From a virus: DNA of 30,229 nucleotides. Location of the stretch: IMG/VR virus record IMGVR_UViG_3300040758_000582, positions 1 through 30,229 of that record, one strand, 5' to 3'. Position numbers and translations under genes: made by a program. The notes under the pieces were generated by a model. It ran no database searches, had not been told where the DNA came from, and saw only the letters and a list, made by a program, of their open reading frames with translations. Of this stretch, positions 1-9,567 are shown piece by piece (the stretch's first letter is position 1; every line of letters begins with the position of its first letter).

Positions 1-3000
1 ATGTCATTTCTTTCTACTCTCGAAACCATCGCGACTTACACGATTACTCCGCTGCTGATCCGCAAGTTGGAACAGAAGTTGGCTCCGCCACAGAAGGGCT
101 ATGCCACTACACAGCGGAATCCCATCGCGCCGTGGAGCATCGGGTACGGTCGCATCCGGGTTGGCGGCACGCTGATCTACGACCAGCAGTGGGGCAATAA
201 CAACCAGATGCGGGACATGGTGATCGAGCTGGCGGCGAATCAGTGCCAGATCGATGCGAACCATCCGATCACGCTGTTGCTCGATATGCAGCGTGTGCAG
301 ATCGACACGACGGCCGTTCCGACATCGGCATCGGCTGGATACTCGATTCCCGCCCCGAATCCTTGCAGTGGAACAAGCTTCACTCCGGTGCAACAGGCGG
401 GGAATTCGGCGGTCCGGATCAATTCGATCTCCCGCGCGAACGACGTTGTAACGGTAGCGCTGAACGCGGACATCCCGTACCTGATTCCAGGTGACCGGGT
501 GACCGTGCAGGGCGTCAATCACGGCATCTCCGGATCGGATCAGAGCTTTAACGGCGTGTTCCAGGTGGCGGAGATCACGGATGCTCCGGCGTCGCATGTG
601 GGCGGCGTAGTGGGCGCTGGAACGGGCTTGACGTTCACGTACCTATCGGGCGGTATCGCGAGCACGGCGAACGTGAGCGCGGGTCCGGCAAGCGTGGAGA
701 CGATGTGGGCGGACTACGGTCGCGACATCTACATGGAGGTGATGACCGGGAATCAGGCTCTCGGTCAGACTTTCGTGGGGATGACGGCGGGAACTCCGTG
801 GCAGGGGACAGGTAAGCTCTGCACTCCGGCGAGTCCGCAGCTTGCAGGCGGGACGGCTACCACGAATCAGTGGACCTCGACGTGTTCCGCTCAAGGCAAG
901 ACGCTGGTATTTCTGCGGTTGACTTACGCACAGAAATACTTTCAGGCGGGATTGCCTCAAATCAGCTTTTTGGCTTACGGGAAGAACGATATCTACGATC
1001 CGCGATTGGGCGCTTACGGCGCGGCCGGGACTACCGGATACACGGAGAATGCGGCGCTGTGTATCGCCGATCTACTGCATACCGGCGCTCCGCTGAGCGC
1101 TCCGTGGGTGGCTACGACTTCGTATGGAGCCGGGTGGGTGGCTTCGTTTCAGGCGCCGGGAGACACGAACGGGGTTGATTACGTCAACTGCGTAAACGCG
1201 AACATCGGGAATCAGCCGAATACCAGTCCGACGAAATGGGTACCGGTGACTCCGGCGAACTTGCCCACGAACTGGTCCGGATCTGTGACGTACGGACTCG
1301 GCGCGCTGACGGTGTTTCAGCCGGCGGGAAGCTCCGTGACTCGACAGTACGTGAGCCTGGTGTCGGGCAACACGGGGAATGAGCCGGACACGTATTCCTC
1401 ACAGTGGGGATGGATTCCGACTCCGGTGTATCCGTTGCCGGACTGGGGATACCGGTTGCCGTACGCGACGGGTCCGACTCCGCAGAATCCGTGCTATATC
1501 GACATCGCGTCATTGACGGCGGCGGCCAATATCTGCGATCAGACGGTGGCGCTGGCGAACGGCGGGACGGAGCCGATGTACGCTCTATCCGGGCAGTTCG
1601 ACCTCACAAAGAAACGCGGGGAGATCCTGCAAGACATGCTGACGGCGTGTGCGGGGCGACTGTCGATCATCGGCGGCCAATACGCGATACAGCCGGGATC
1701 ATGGACGGGCGGTAGCGCTCCTACGGTGAATCTGACTTCGATGGCGGCGGGTCCGTTCAAGTGGCGCGGGATCAGCTCTCGCGAACTGTTCAACGGGGTG
1801 AAGGGGACGTTCATCAGTCCACAGAATAAGTGGGCATCGACGGATTTCCCTTACTACGCGCAAGACAGTTGGCACGGATACAGCGGGCCTGCAATCTACA
1901 GCGGAGACATCAACCTTCAGGCTGACGGCGGAGAGCGGCGGTGGATGGAATTGCACCTGCCGTTCACGATTAGCGCGAGCACGGCACAGCGAATCGCGAA
2001 GATCATGCTGTTGCGGTCGCGGTGGGCGGCGTTCCAGGCGGGCGGCTCGGGAGGCGCGGGGACGTTCGCGCTGAACATGGCGGGGTATCAGTTCGCTCCG
2101 CTGGATGTTATCAACGCGTCGGTTCCGTTCCTGTGGAGTGGGACGAAAGCGCTGGAGGTGATCGAGACTCGGTTCAAGGTCGATGAGAACGGCGGGAAAC
2201 CGACGCTCGGGATTGAGATCGACGCACAGGCTACGGACTCCAGTATCTACGCATGGGCAACCACGGAGGAGTTGAGCGCGCAGGGTTACGCTCAGAGCCA
2301 GTTTCCTACCGGGACATTCCAGGATGACGTTCCGATGCCGTGGAGTCCGGGATACGTGGCTCCGCTGGCGGGAGACGCGGTGGGCGGCGCGGCGACGTTC
2401 GGCATTCAGCCGGTGTACGAGGAGGATGCACAGGGGAACGTGACTGCGAGTGTGCAGATCAAGGGCGCGGCTCCCATCAATGCTCTCGATGGAGAGGTGG
2501 CGGCTCCGCTGATTACGTGCGCGGGCAGTGCGACAGGCGGAACGGTTCCGGCCGGAAATTACGTGGTAGGGCTGGCGGCGTACGATAGCGGAGCGTCCAA
2601 TCACGCGGATACGGACTATCACAGCCTGGTATTCGTGGCGGTGGGCGGGAGCGGGTCGGGATCGATCTCCGTCACGGTGACGTGGGGATCGGGGGATGAC
2701 GGCGGAGATCTGTACGTGGGGTTGTGGAAACCTGGCGACGGGTACACGATGCACAAACAGATGACGCTGGCGCCGGGGCAGACCTCGGCGACGATTACGG
2801 CGTTCGACCGAACGACGGCCGGCGGACCGGACCCGAAGTTCGATCACTTCGGCGTTCTTCCATTCATGGTGGAGCATTCAGGCGTGTGGGATGGAGTGAT
2901 CCCATCGTCAGGATCGATCACGGCAACTACGGTGACGATTCCGGCTCCGACTTCGACGGTGGATCAGTGGGCGGGGTATCCGCTGTCACTGTTGGGACGT

Positions 3001-3948
3001 ATATCCGGCGAAGTGCCGGTGATTAACCTGCCGGTGGCTCACAACACTGCCAGTGCTGGCGGACTGGTGACATTCACGATTGGTCCGGGGGCGGACGGGA
3101 ATACGCTGGCAGATCTGCGCACGCTCTTGCAGGCGGGGGATCTGTTGCTGATGCGCGCGCGGTATACGTTCGATCCGACCACGGGGGCGTTCTCGGATCT
3201 CAACGCGGCGAATTCGTACTACCCGACAGGCGGGAATGCGGTGGTTGAACCGGGGCATGTGGCTATCATGCTGAGCGGTGCGGATGCCGGCGACATGCGG
3301 ACTATCCAGTCCATCACGGCGGACGTGAACGGCAACTTTACCGTGTTCAACCCAGCCAGTCCGTGGACGATCACTCCGGCGACTGGTGATTTGGTGGCGA
3401 TCTGCTCTCCGGCTGGATCGGAGTGGCCAAGTCCGCCAGTGACAGCGCAGAACGGTTCGGTGAGTGGCGTGATGGCACAGCCGGACGTATTGAACCTGGC
3501 AAACCAGACATGGCTACTCCTGGTGCGGACGGTTGATTCGGGCGGAAACCACGGTCCGGATTCGCTGGCTCCGATGCGCGACGTGTATTGCTTTGGGGCG
3601 GCGGGAAACAACGCCTCACCGGGCGCGACGTTGCAGATTGACGGAACGCTCGCGATTGGATCGAATCAAGCTCCTCCGTTGCAGTTGAACGCAAGCCGGA
3701 CGCCGAGCGCGGTACTGGCACTCGTGAGCACGGCTCCGACCGGAGCTGTAATCACGGTGAAGATCAACGTAGGCGGCACGCTGTGGATGTCGCTAACCAT
3801 TGCGGCGGGGACTACTTCTGTACAGGCAACGACGGCGCAACTCACGGCGGCGGGGTCGATCAACGGCAGTTCGCCGATCACTCTCGACATCACGGCTGTC
3901 GGGACTACGGTTCCGGGAGCCAATCTCTCGGTGTTTATCTACCTGTAA
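1..3948 (+). CDS. Phage tail tip / host-specificity protein (lambda J / GTA-type)
   Basis: This 1315-residue protein probably forms the tail tip or baseplate hub that contacts the host. The segment around residues 327-361 (YDPRLGAYG, then TENAALCIADLL) is the hallmark of J-like tail proteins. The hub domain follows, with a GEILQDMLTACAGRLSI stretch near 540-556 and a later long helix of HLPFTIS type. Inserted are a beta module at about 137-217 and two short carbohydrate-binding-like modules at about 368-415 and 424-472, each with W, Y, G, a GN-P core and a closing W. The C-terminal half is Gly/Ser/Thr-rich beta sequence. The ATG is the first base of the window, so its ribosome site cannot be seen and an upstream start is not excluded. 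The N-terminus (MSFLSTLETIATY) looks natural. A small exported-protein gene follows after 14 bases. Confidence 0.82.
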   Translation: MSFLSTLETIATYTITPLLIRKLEQKLAPPQKGYATTQRNPIAPWSIGYGRIRVGGTLIYDQQWGNNNQMRDMVIELAANQCQIDANHPITLLLDMQRVQIDTTAVPTSASAGYSIPAPNPCSGTSFTPVQQAGNSAVRINSISRANDVVTVALNADIPYLIPGDRVTVQGVNHGISGSDQSFNGVFQVAEITDAPASHVGGVVGAGTGLTFTYLSGGIASTANVSAGPASVETMWADYGRDIYMEVMTGNQALGQTFVGMTAGTPWQGTGKLCTPASPQLAGGTATTNQWTSTCSAQGKTLVFLRLTYAQKYFQAGLPQISFLAYGKNDIYDPRLGAYGAAGTTGYTENAALCIADLLHTGAPLSAPWVATTSYGAGWVASFQAPGDTNGVDYVNCVNANIGNQPNTSPTKWVPVTPANLPTNWSGSVTYGLGALTVFQPAGSSVTRQYVSLVSGNTGNEPDTYSSQWGWIPTPVYPLPDWGYRLPYATGPTPQNPCYIDIASLTAAANICDQTVALANGGTEPMYALSGQFDLTKKRGEILQDMLTACAGRLSIIGGQYAIQPGSWTGGSAPTVNLTSMAAGPFKWRGISSRELFNGVKGTFISPQNKWASTDFPYYAQDSWHGYSGPAIYSGDINLQADGGERRWMELHLPFTISASTAQRIAKIMLLRSRWAAFQAGGSGGAGTFALNMAGYQFAPLDVINASVPFLWSGTKALEVIETRFKVDENGGKPTLGIEIDAQATDSSIYAWATTEELSAQGYAQSQFPTGTFQDDVPMPWSPGYVAPLAGDAVGGAATFGIQPVYEEDAQGNVTASVQIKGAAPINALDGEVAAPLITCAGSATGGTVPAGNYVVGLAAYDSGASNHADTDYHSLVFVAVGGSGSGSISVTVTWGSGDDGGDLYVGLWKPGDGYTMHKQMTLAPGQTSATITAFDRTTAGGPDPKFDHFGVLPFMVEHSGVWDGVIPSSGSITATTVTIPAPTSTVDQWAGYPLSLLGRISGEVPVINLPVAHNTASAGGLVTFTIGPGADGNTLADLRTLLQAGDLLLMRARYTFDPTTGAFSDLNAANSYYPTGGNAVVEPGHVAIMLSGADAGDMRTIQSITADVNGNFTVFNPASPWTITPATGDLVAICSPAGSEWPSPPVTAQNGSVSGVMAQPDVLNLANQTWLLLVRTVDSGGNHGPDSLAPMRDVYCFGAAGNNASPGATLQIDGTLAIGSNQAPPLQLNASRTPSAVLALVSTAPTGAVITVKINVGGTLWMSLTIAAGTTSVQATTAQLTAAGSINGSSPITLDITAVGTTVPGANLSVFIYL

Positions 3949-3962
3949 AGGAACATGAACCA

Positions 3963-4328
3963 TTGAAACGACTCCTACTTTTGACGCTATCGACAGTCGC
4001 ATGTCTGCACTCTCCGGCGGGTCCGCCGGTTGTGAGAGTTCCGGTTCAGCAGCGGTTGTTTACGGCGTTGAGTCGTTTCGAGAATTGTAGGGCGTGGCGT
4101 AATCCCGGTTGCTTGCGGTTTGCCGGGCAGGCGGGCGCAGTGCGCGGGCCGGGCGGGTATGCGGTGTTCCGTAACCTACTCTTTGGGGAGCGCGCACTGC
4201 GACGCCAGATCGAGCACGGTCAAGGGCAGACGGTGTTTGAGTTCCTGACTCACTATAACCCTGGACATGCAAACTACCCTGCGAGGATCGCATCCATCGC
4301 TCAGTTGAGCTTAGCGGATGTGCTGTAA
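3963..4328 (+). CDS. Small exported phage protein, NPGC motif (P5-like structural family)
   Basis: This is a 121-residue protein from a TTG start. The TTG is chosen because AAGGA sits 10 bases upstream at 3948-3952 and because it gives a signal peptide (KRLLLLTLSTVAC). The only nearby ATG (3955) runs into a stop after three codons. The mature part has an N-P-G-C segment followed by LRFAGQ, GYAVFRNLLFGERAL and FLTHYNPGHANYPARI. This order (NPGN-like turn, F..Y/F.G..AL, then F...Y.P..-N) recalls phage structural proteins of the P5 or peptidoglycan-associated type. The assignment is by memory of the pattern. It lies between two giant tail genes, so a virion or wall-contact role is plausible. The Cys at the end of the hydrophobic stretch is only a poor lipobox match. 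Confidence 0.6.
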   Translation: MKRLLLLTLSTVACLHSPAGPPVVRVPVQQRLFTALSRFENCRAWRNPGCLRFAGQAGAVRGPGGYAVFRNLLFGERALRRQIEHGQGQTVFEFLTHYNPGHANYPARIASIAQLSLADVL

Positions 4329-4345
4329 CCGAGTGGACAGCGTAA

Positions 4346-7300
4346 ATGGCAACGATAACCAAACTGGAGCCACACAGAACGATGTATCTGCGCGGCTTCG
4401 ACCGTCGCGGGGCCGCGGCGTCGCTCAATAACGCATCGGCGGGCGGGTTTACCGTCTCGGGATGCTGGAGCGATCAAGCGGACTTCGCGGTGGCGGTGCT
4501 ATTCGATGCGGACGATGTGTATGGACACCTGTATACCTCGCGGTATCTGCCGGACTTCTCACTGGCGGGCGTGACATTGGATTTCGATTTGGCGTTGACG
4601 GGGTGCCAGAATCCCACCAGCGTGAAGTATCAGTCGGTGCCGTGGGGTTCGCTGGGATATGTCACAAGTTCGGAAGTGGCGGGCACGGTACCGCTTCCCG
4701 CGCCGACATCGGTTACGGGCGGAACGTTCGCGAGTTGCACGTTCGTGGTGGGGGGGACTCCGACCACTTACGACCGGATTCAACTGGTATACCTTGGAAA
4801 CATCGTAGCGGATGTGACCGGCATCACGACGGGCATGAGCCTCGATGGCGTGGCGTCGATGTTAGCGGGCGCGGTGAACACGCAGGCGCTCATCTTGACG
4901 CCTCCGATGCTGATCTCGGCCACCAGCTCCGGGGCGCAAGTCACCGTGACCTACGGCCAGGTAGGCAGAGACGGCAACGGCGTCGAGCTGGTTCCGATGT
5001 ACAAGGCGGCGGGAAACACGACCTTGGAATGCCTACCCAATCCACCTCTCAATGTGCTGCTGGGCGGATCAGACCCAACGTCGATGCACTTCCACTTGGA
5101 TTTCTCGGCGCTCGGGCTGGGAAGCGTGCGACAGGTCTGGCTCACGCTAGCGCCGTGGCTCACTTACAACCGCGCGGCGGGATACCCATCGCTGTCGCCT
5201 TATCTGCCGATGGAGTTTTCGGCTGTTTTCTCGAATTGGACGGTAGTGGATGCTGGCGGCGTGACACCACTGAAGGTGGCCGGGCCGGGATCAGTGACGA
5301 TCACTTCGGGCGACGCGTGGGCCGCGCGCGCGGGGAGTGGATGGGCACAGGCGGCCGGCTGGTACGTAGGCGGGTTCGCGTGGGAGAGCGCGCACGTGGG
5401 CGATATGGTGACGGTGAAGTACAGTTGCCAGCACACGCATAACCTGTATTTGGGGATGGCGATTTCGACGGGCGGCGGAACATTTGACGCGAAGGTGGAT
5501 GGAGGGTCGGCGGTCCCGGTGAGCGCTTACTCGCTCGAATCTTCGGCGAGTCCGACTTCGGGGCGGAGGTTGATCGCGACGGGAGTGGCGGCGGGGTCGC
5601 ATACGGTGGTGTTGACCGTGGCGACCGGGACGTGCCTTTTCGATTACTTGCAGGCTGCGGTGTTGAGCGATCCGGTGGCGCCGGCGGTGAGTTATCCGGC
5701 GGTGAGTTGCGCTTGCGACTTTGACACCGGGCAGACATACCAGATTCCGCCGGCGCGGCTGCTGTGGATACTTAGCCAGGCTGGGTTCGCGGGGGATATC
5801 GACCTCTACGCCGGAGTGTTCTTTGCCTTGAAGCGGGTGAGGGCCGGTGGGAGCTTTCGGCAGGCGACGGTGACGCTTTCGGGCGCTATCGGCGTTGGTA
5901 ATTCGTTTGGGGGCGGCGGCGCGGATACGGTCTGGATGACCGTTGGCGGGACGTTTCCGAACACGGGAACCACGATCAGTGGCGCGACGACTACCGGCGC
6001 CAATCCTACGGGGGTTGGCACGCTTGGCGGGACGGTGTTAGGCGCGGTGGCGTACCCAGCAGACACGCTGGCGACGCTGGCACAGCGTATGGTGGATGCA
6101 GTCAATGGGACCTTTGTGGGGATCGTGGCGGCGCCGACTGCGACAGCCGGGCAATTCACGATCACGGTGTTAAGCCCGATCAACGGATTCAGTTTGGATC
6201 TGTCGCTCAGTTCGGGAGCATCGATATCGCTGGCGGTTTCCGGGGATATTGGCACGCCCGGATTTGTGGGCGGTAACGAGGGGACGTGGGCTGTGGATGC
6301 GTCGCAATCGTCGCCGCTGAACCGGGCATTTAAGGACTACCTGACGGACCTGGCGGGCTTGGTACACGCGGCCGGCCAGACTATGACGGTGGCGTTTTCG
6401 CAGGAACTGCTTGGGGCGCCGGATGCGAATACATCGAGCGGCGCGTGGAGTCAGCGATTCGCCAACGGCAACCAGGTACTGACCGCGACGGGGTTCGGAT
6501 CGTGGGGCGCTGGGGTGGTTGAGGCGGTGAGCGGAGCGGGTCCGCAGACGATCCAGCAGACGGGGCACGGGTACATCACCGGGAACACGGTGCATGTCGC
6601 GCAGGGATCGAGCGGAGCGGTGTGGGCTGTTACGGTGACGGACGCGGACCACTACCAGTTGACCAGACTGGTATCAGGTACTAGCTTTACGGTCGCGGCG
6701 GGGGCGACTACGCTGATCGACCTCCAGACCACGCAATGCAACTTCAATCCGGCTACGGTGACGGCATACCTGGAAAACTGCTACTTGCAAGCGGCGGGGA
6801 TTCTGGCCGGGGTGGGGTTGACACCATGGCTGCAATTTGGCGAGGTGGGCTGGTGGTTCTATAGCCGGGTGAACGGGCTGGCGATTGGATACGCCAGCTA
6901 CACGGCTCCGATATCGATTGGAACGAACACAGCTCACGGGCTGAGTTCGGGACAGGGCGTGATCGATTGCGGGGTGCAGGGGAACACGGCGGCGAACGGG
7001 GACTTCGCGGCAACGGTTACCGATTCGACTCACTTTACGCTTGGTGGCTCCAGTGGCAATGGAACGTACGTAGGAGGCACTGGGACGGTGAGCGGCGGCG
7101 GGATGGCATATTATGACGCCTACACCGCGGCGGCGGCGCTGACGGCTCTGGGACGCGCGCTAGCTAACTTCTACACGCAGGATGACAATCCTTCCGTGAA
7201 CAGCTATGCGGATGCGAACTTTCTCCGGGGACTCGTTTATACGCACATGCACTCAATCGCGCAAGCGGTGAAGACGGCATACTCCGGCGCGAAGTGCGAG

Positions 7301-7711
7301 TGGTTGCTTCCGATGGATGTCAATAACCCGGTGGTCTACTGGAACGCGGGTTATCCGTATCCACAGGGCGGCCGGATGAACTGCTACGTCAACATCCCAT
7401 CGCAGTACATGGCGCCGAACGGTGACATTGACCGTGTGAAGCTGGAGGCGCTGAGCTGGGGAGCTTCGTATCTGGATCTCGATCTAGCTAAAGCGGCGAT
7501 GGCTTACGGATCTTCGGTGCTGACTTACGCGAAGTCCGCCACGGCGTACCTGATTCCGTGGTTCAACGGGGCTTGCGCCTGGACTGCGCAGTACCTGGCG
7601 GCGGTGAACGCCGGGACTCCGCTGGTGTGCTTTTGGGCATTCGACCATCTCTGTTTGCTGAGTTGGACTTTGCCACTCCCTGTCAATAAACGGCGCGCTC
7701 GGTTGTTCTGA
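4346..7711 (+). CDS. Giant tail-associated protein with possible glycosidase-like barrel
   Basis: This is a 1121-residue protein with no signal peptide. The N-terminal two thirds is beta-rich. A carbohydrate-binding-like domain lies at about 355-445, ending in a FDYLQAAV strand, and two related repeats surround the VADVTGITTGMSL and AVAYPADTLATLAQRM segments. The C-terminal third looks like a TIM-barrel glycoside hydrolase: AFSQELLG, then PWLQFGEVGWWFY with a candidate acid Glu at 833, then ANFYTQDDN, CEWLLPMDV and WGASYLDLDL. Two beta modules of the HG(Y/L)..G..V type sit at about 735-785 and 854-918, and the second appears inserted inside the barrel. The start ATG has only a weak upstream site (GAGTGG). 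A tail fibre or receptor-degrading role is inferred from size and position. No exact family was recognised. Confidence 0.7.
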   Translation: MATITKLEPHRTMYLRGFDRRGAAASLNNASAGGFTVSGCWSDQADFAVAVLFDADDVYGHLYTSRYLPDFSLAGVTLDFDLALTGCQNPTSVKYQSVPWGSLGYVTSSEVAGTVPLPAPTSVTGGTFASCTFVVGGTPTTYDRIQLVYLGNIVADVTGITTGMSLDGVASMLAGAVNTQALILTPPMLISATSSGAQVTVTYGQVGRDGNGVELVPMYKAAGNTTLECLPNPPLNVLLGGSDPTSMHFHLDFSALGLGSVRQVWLTLAPWLTYNRAAGYPSLSPYLPMEFSAVFSNWTVVDAGGVTPLKVAGPGSVTITSGDAWAARAGSGWAQAAGWYVGGFAWESAHVGDMVTVKYSCQHTHNLYLGMAISTGGGTFDAKVDGGSAVPVSAYSLESSASPTSGRRLIATGVAAGSHTVVLTVATGTCLFDYLQAAVLSDPVAPAVSYPAVSCACDFDTGQTYQIPPARLLWILSQAGFAGDIDLYAGVFFALKRVRAGGSFRQATVTLSGAIGVGNSFGGGGADTVWMTVGGTFPNTGTTISGATTTGANPTGVGTLGGTVLGAVAYPADTLATLAQRMVDAVNGTFVGIVAAPTATAGQFTITVLSPINGFSLDLSLSSGASISLAVSGDIGTPGFVGGNEGTWAVDASQSSPLNRAFKDYLTDLAGLVHAAGQTMTVAFSQELLGAPDANTSSGAWSQRFANGNQVLTATGFGSWGAGVVEAVSGAGPQTIQQTGHGYITGNTVHVAQGSSGAVWAVTVTDADHYQLTRLVSGTSFTVAAGATTLIDLQTTQCNFNPATVTAYLENCYLQAAGILAGVGLTPWLQFGEVGWWFYSRVNGLAIGYASYTAPISIGTNTAHGLSSGQGVIDCGVQGNTAANGDFAATVTDSTHFTLGGSSGNGTYVGGTGTVSGGGMAYYDAYTAAAALTALGRALANFYTQDDNPSVNSYADANFLRGLVYTHMHSIAQAVKTAYSGAKCEWLLPMDVNNPVVYWNAGYPYPQGGRMNCYVNIPSQYMAPNGDIDRVKLEALSWGASYLDLDLAKAAMAYGSSVLTYAKSATAYLIPWFNGACAWTAQYLAAVNAGTPLVCFWAFDHLCLLSWTLPLPVNKRRARLF

Positions 7712-7720
7712 GTCGCGCCG
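7691..7720 (+). other. Hairpin spanning the stop of the giant tail gene
   Basis: CGGCGCG (7691-7697) and CGCGCCG (7714-7720) form a perfect 7-bp stem with a 16-nt loop across the TGA stop. There is no U tract after it, so it is more likely an mRNA structure or a weak pause site than an intrinsic terminator. Confidence 0.35.
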
Positions 7721-7740
7721 AACTTCAAAGGACAAGACGA

Positions 7741-8448
7741 ATGCAACGTATACGCAATATCCTTGCCTGTGCTCTGCTGGCCGTGCTGATCGCGGCCGGC
7801 GTGTACGGGATTCTGTTTATCCGAGCGGTTACGACCGTGGTCGCGGCTGTGCCGGGAGAGATCCAGGCGACGCGATCCGCGCTGACTCAGGAGGTCCGGG
7901 ACACGCGGAAGGATCTCATGGAGCAGGTGTCCGGGGTCCGGAAGGATGCGGTGGGGCAGTTGACGGCGCTCCAGACGAACGCCGGGCAACAGATGACCTC
8001 TCTGCGGTCGGATGTGATGGTTCGACTGGACAAGATCGAGAGCGATACCAATACTCGCGTAGGCGATACGCTGGCGCGCGTGGATGCGGCGCTTGCGGTT
8101 GCCGATAACCGGATGGGCCAGATTGCCGGGACGGCGGAGGGGATACGAACGGATCTGAAACCTGCGGCAGTGAACTCGGCGGCGCTGGTTCAGGACCTGA
8201 AGGATAGCCTCGATGACAACTACGACGATATCAAGGCAACCATTGGTTCATCCACGGTCGCGGTGACCGGCATTGCGCGGGCGGCGGAGGCGGTGGGGAA
8301 CGCGGCTCCGAGTGTTACCGCAAGCGTGGATAGCGTCGCGAAGTCCGCGGCGCGGGAAGCGGACCAGATCACAAAGCCTCAGACGTTCTGGCAGGGAGTG
8401 AAGAGTTGGCTCCTTATCGTGAGCCGGTGTGCCGGTTTCCTTTTCTGA
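7741..8448 (+). CDS. Membrane-anchored coiled-coil protein
   Basis: This 235-residue protein has one N-terminal transmembrane segment (about residues 8-30, ACALLAVLIAAGVYGILFI). A long heptad-like region follows, rich in E, R, K, Q, D and A (about 40-215, for example LTQEVRDTRKDLMEQVSG). A second hydrophobic patch lies at the C-terminus (SWLLIVSRCAGFLF). The layout resembles DUF948-type or chemoreceptor-like coiled-coil proteins. AAAGGA lies 10 bases before the ATG. It sits between tail and exported-protein genes. It could be a cell-envelope protein made during infection or a virion component. The sequence does not show which. Confidence 0.65.
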   Translation: MQRIRNILACALLAVLIAAGVYGILFIRAVTTVVAAVPGEIQATRSALTQEVRDTRKDLMEQVSGVRKDAVGQLTALQTNAGQQMTSLRSDVMVRLDKIESDTNTRVGDTLARVDAALAVADNRMGQIAGTAEGIRTDLKPAAVNSAALVQDLKDSLDDNYDDIKATIGSSTVAVTGIARAAEAVGNAAPSVTASVDSVAKSAAREADQITKPQTFWQGVKSWLLIVSRCAGFLF

Positions 8449-8493
8449 GGAACCGAAAGTAGTGGTTTAGAAAACTCAACAGGAGCACAAACA

Positions 8494-8949
8494 ATGAAGC
8501 GACTCTTTGTAATCACCGTTGCGCTTGTACTCGCGGCACTCTGCGGGTTTGCGCAAGTGACGGTGAGTACGGCCGTCGAACCGGCGCTGAATGCGCCAGC
8601 GCGTTTCGGTGTATCGGCTGCGGTATCGGCAACGCTGCCTCCTACCTGGCTGGACGGGTGGGACGAAGGCAGGAACTCAGTGTCCATTCGGTATGGCTCC
8701 GGACGGACGATCCTCGGCGGGGTGGCGCGCAACTTCGTGGATTTCCTGCCGGGGCTGTCGCTAGTGGGCGACGTTCAGGCAGGTACGACAGGCGGGCGCG
8801 GAGTGATTCTGTACGGCGCGGCGGTGGCTACCGACCTGGGACGCGGATACTCCGTCACCTATGGCGCGCATATCAATAAGATCGCGGGACGGCCGATGTA
8901 TCCGAGCGCCTACGTGTCGATTGGGTACACGTTCGGAGGTTGGCGTTGA
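8494..8949 (+). CDS. Exported small beta-rich protein
   Basis: This is a 151-residue protein with a clear Sec signal peptide (MKRLFVITVALVLAALCGFA, likely cut before QVTVS). The mature region has alternating polar and hydrophobic stretches with many Gly and aromatic residues (NSVSIRYGSG, GYSVTYGAH, YPSAYVSIGYTFGG) and ends in an aromatic-rich strand. That is typical of small outer-membrane or periplasmic beta proteins. AGGAG lies 6-7 bases before the ATG. The next gene starts inside its stop codon, so the two are probably translated together. No family was recognised. It could also be a virion protein, although exported virion proteins are rare. Confidence 0.65.
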   Translation: MKRLFVITVALVLAALCGFAQVTVSTAVEPALNAPARFGVSAAVSATLPPTWLDGWDEGRNSVSIRYGSGRTILGGVARNFVDFLPGLSLVGDVQAGTTGGRGVILYGAAVATDLGRGYSVTYGAHINKIAGRPMYPSAYVSIGYTFGGWR

Positions 8950-9557
8950 ATCCTCTCACCCAATACAACGCGGTCAAATCCCAGTTGAGGGCAGGTGACC
9001 TGGTGATGTTCTGGGGTCGATCTCTGCTCTCTATCGCTATCGAACTGATCGACGCCGGACCAAGCCACTCCGCCATCGTTCGACAGGAAGCTTCAGCGGT
9101 GTCGGACGTGGTGATCTCACAGAGCACGATTCAGAAGTGGGGCGGCGTGGAGCGGAACGGTGTACAGGATGAGCCACTCGGCGCCACGATTGCCGGGTAT
9201 GGGCCGGCGGCGATTGCGGCTCTCCGGCTGAGCAATGAGGTTCGCGGCCGGATCAACTGGGAAACGTTCCATTCCGTCATTGGCGCGGCGGATGGGCGCG
9301 TGGAGTATGACATCCCGGATCTGTTTGAGTTCCTGATTCGCAGCGTTCCGGTACTGGGGGCGCGGGTCGCACAGGGAGAGCACAAGACGAAGATGGTCTG
9401 CTCTTCGTGGGTTACGGCCGTCCTGGAATCTTCGGGTGTGCTGACCGGGATCAATTGGACTCAGGTCACACCTCAACAGCTTGTCGAGATGCATATCTTC
9501 CGGGATTACCTGCCACTTCTCGGCAATCCCAAACTGTCACGGTTTAACACGATTTGA
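8946..9557 (+). CDS. Papain-like (permuted NlpC/P60-type) hydrolase or amidase
   Basis: This is a 203-residue protein. The TTG at 8946 is chosen because GGAGG at 8935-8939 gives a 6-base spacing and the start overlaps the upstream TGA. A TTG two codons earlier would have no spacing. The N-terminus reads LRAGDLVMFWGRS, then IELIDAGPSHSAIV with His41. Near the C-terminus KMVCSSWVTAVL carries Cys152. The order His first, Cys late, with the opening R-x-GD, is that of permuted NlpC/P60 (YiiX/LRAT-like) enzymes, which cleave peptide or amide bonds. There is no signal peptide. It lies between two exported-protein genes just before the lysis block. It may process cell wall or be virion-carried. The substrate is unknown. 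Confidence 0.68.
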   Translation: MNPLTQYNAVKSQLRAGDLVMFWGRSLLSIAIELIDAGPSHSAIVRQEASAVSDVVISQSTIQKWGGVERNGVQDEPLGATIAGYGPAAIAALRLSNEVRGRINWETFHSVIGAADGRVEYDIPDLFEFLIRSVPVLGARVAQGEHKTKMVCSSWVTAVLESSGVLTGINWTQVTPQQLVEMHIFRDYLPLLGNPKLSRFNTI

Positions 9558-9567
9558 AAGGAGTTTC

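Noticed and set aside
1699-2877. 392-codon open frame on the minus strand
   Set aside because: It is antisense to the tail tip gene in very GC-rich DNA. Its product is Arg/His-rich with no fold-like pattern, as expected of a shadow frame.
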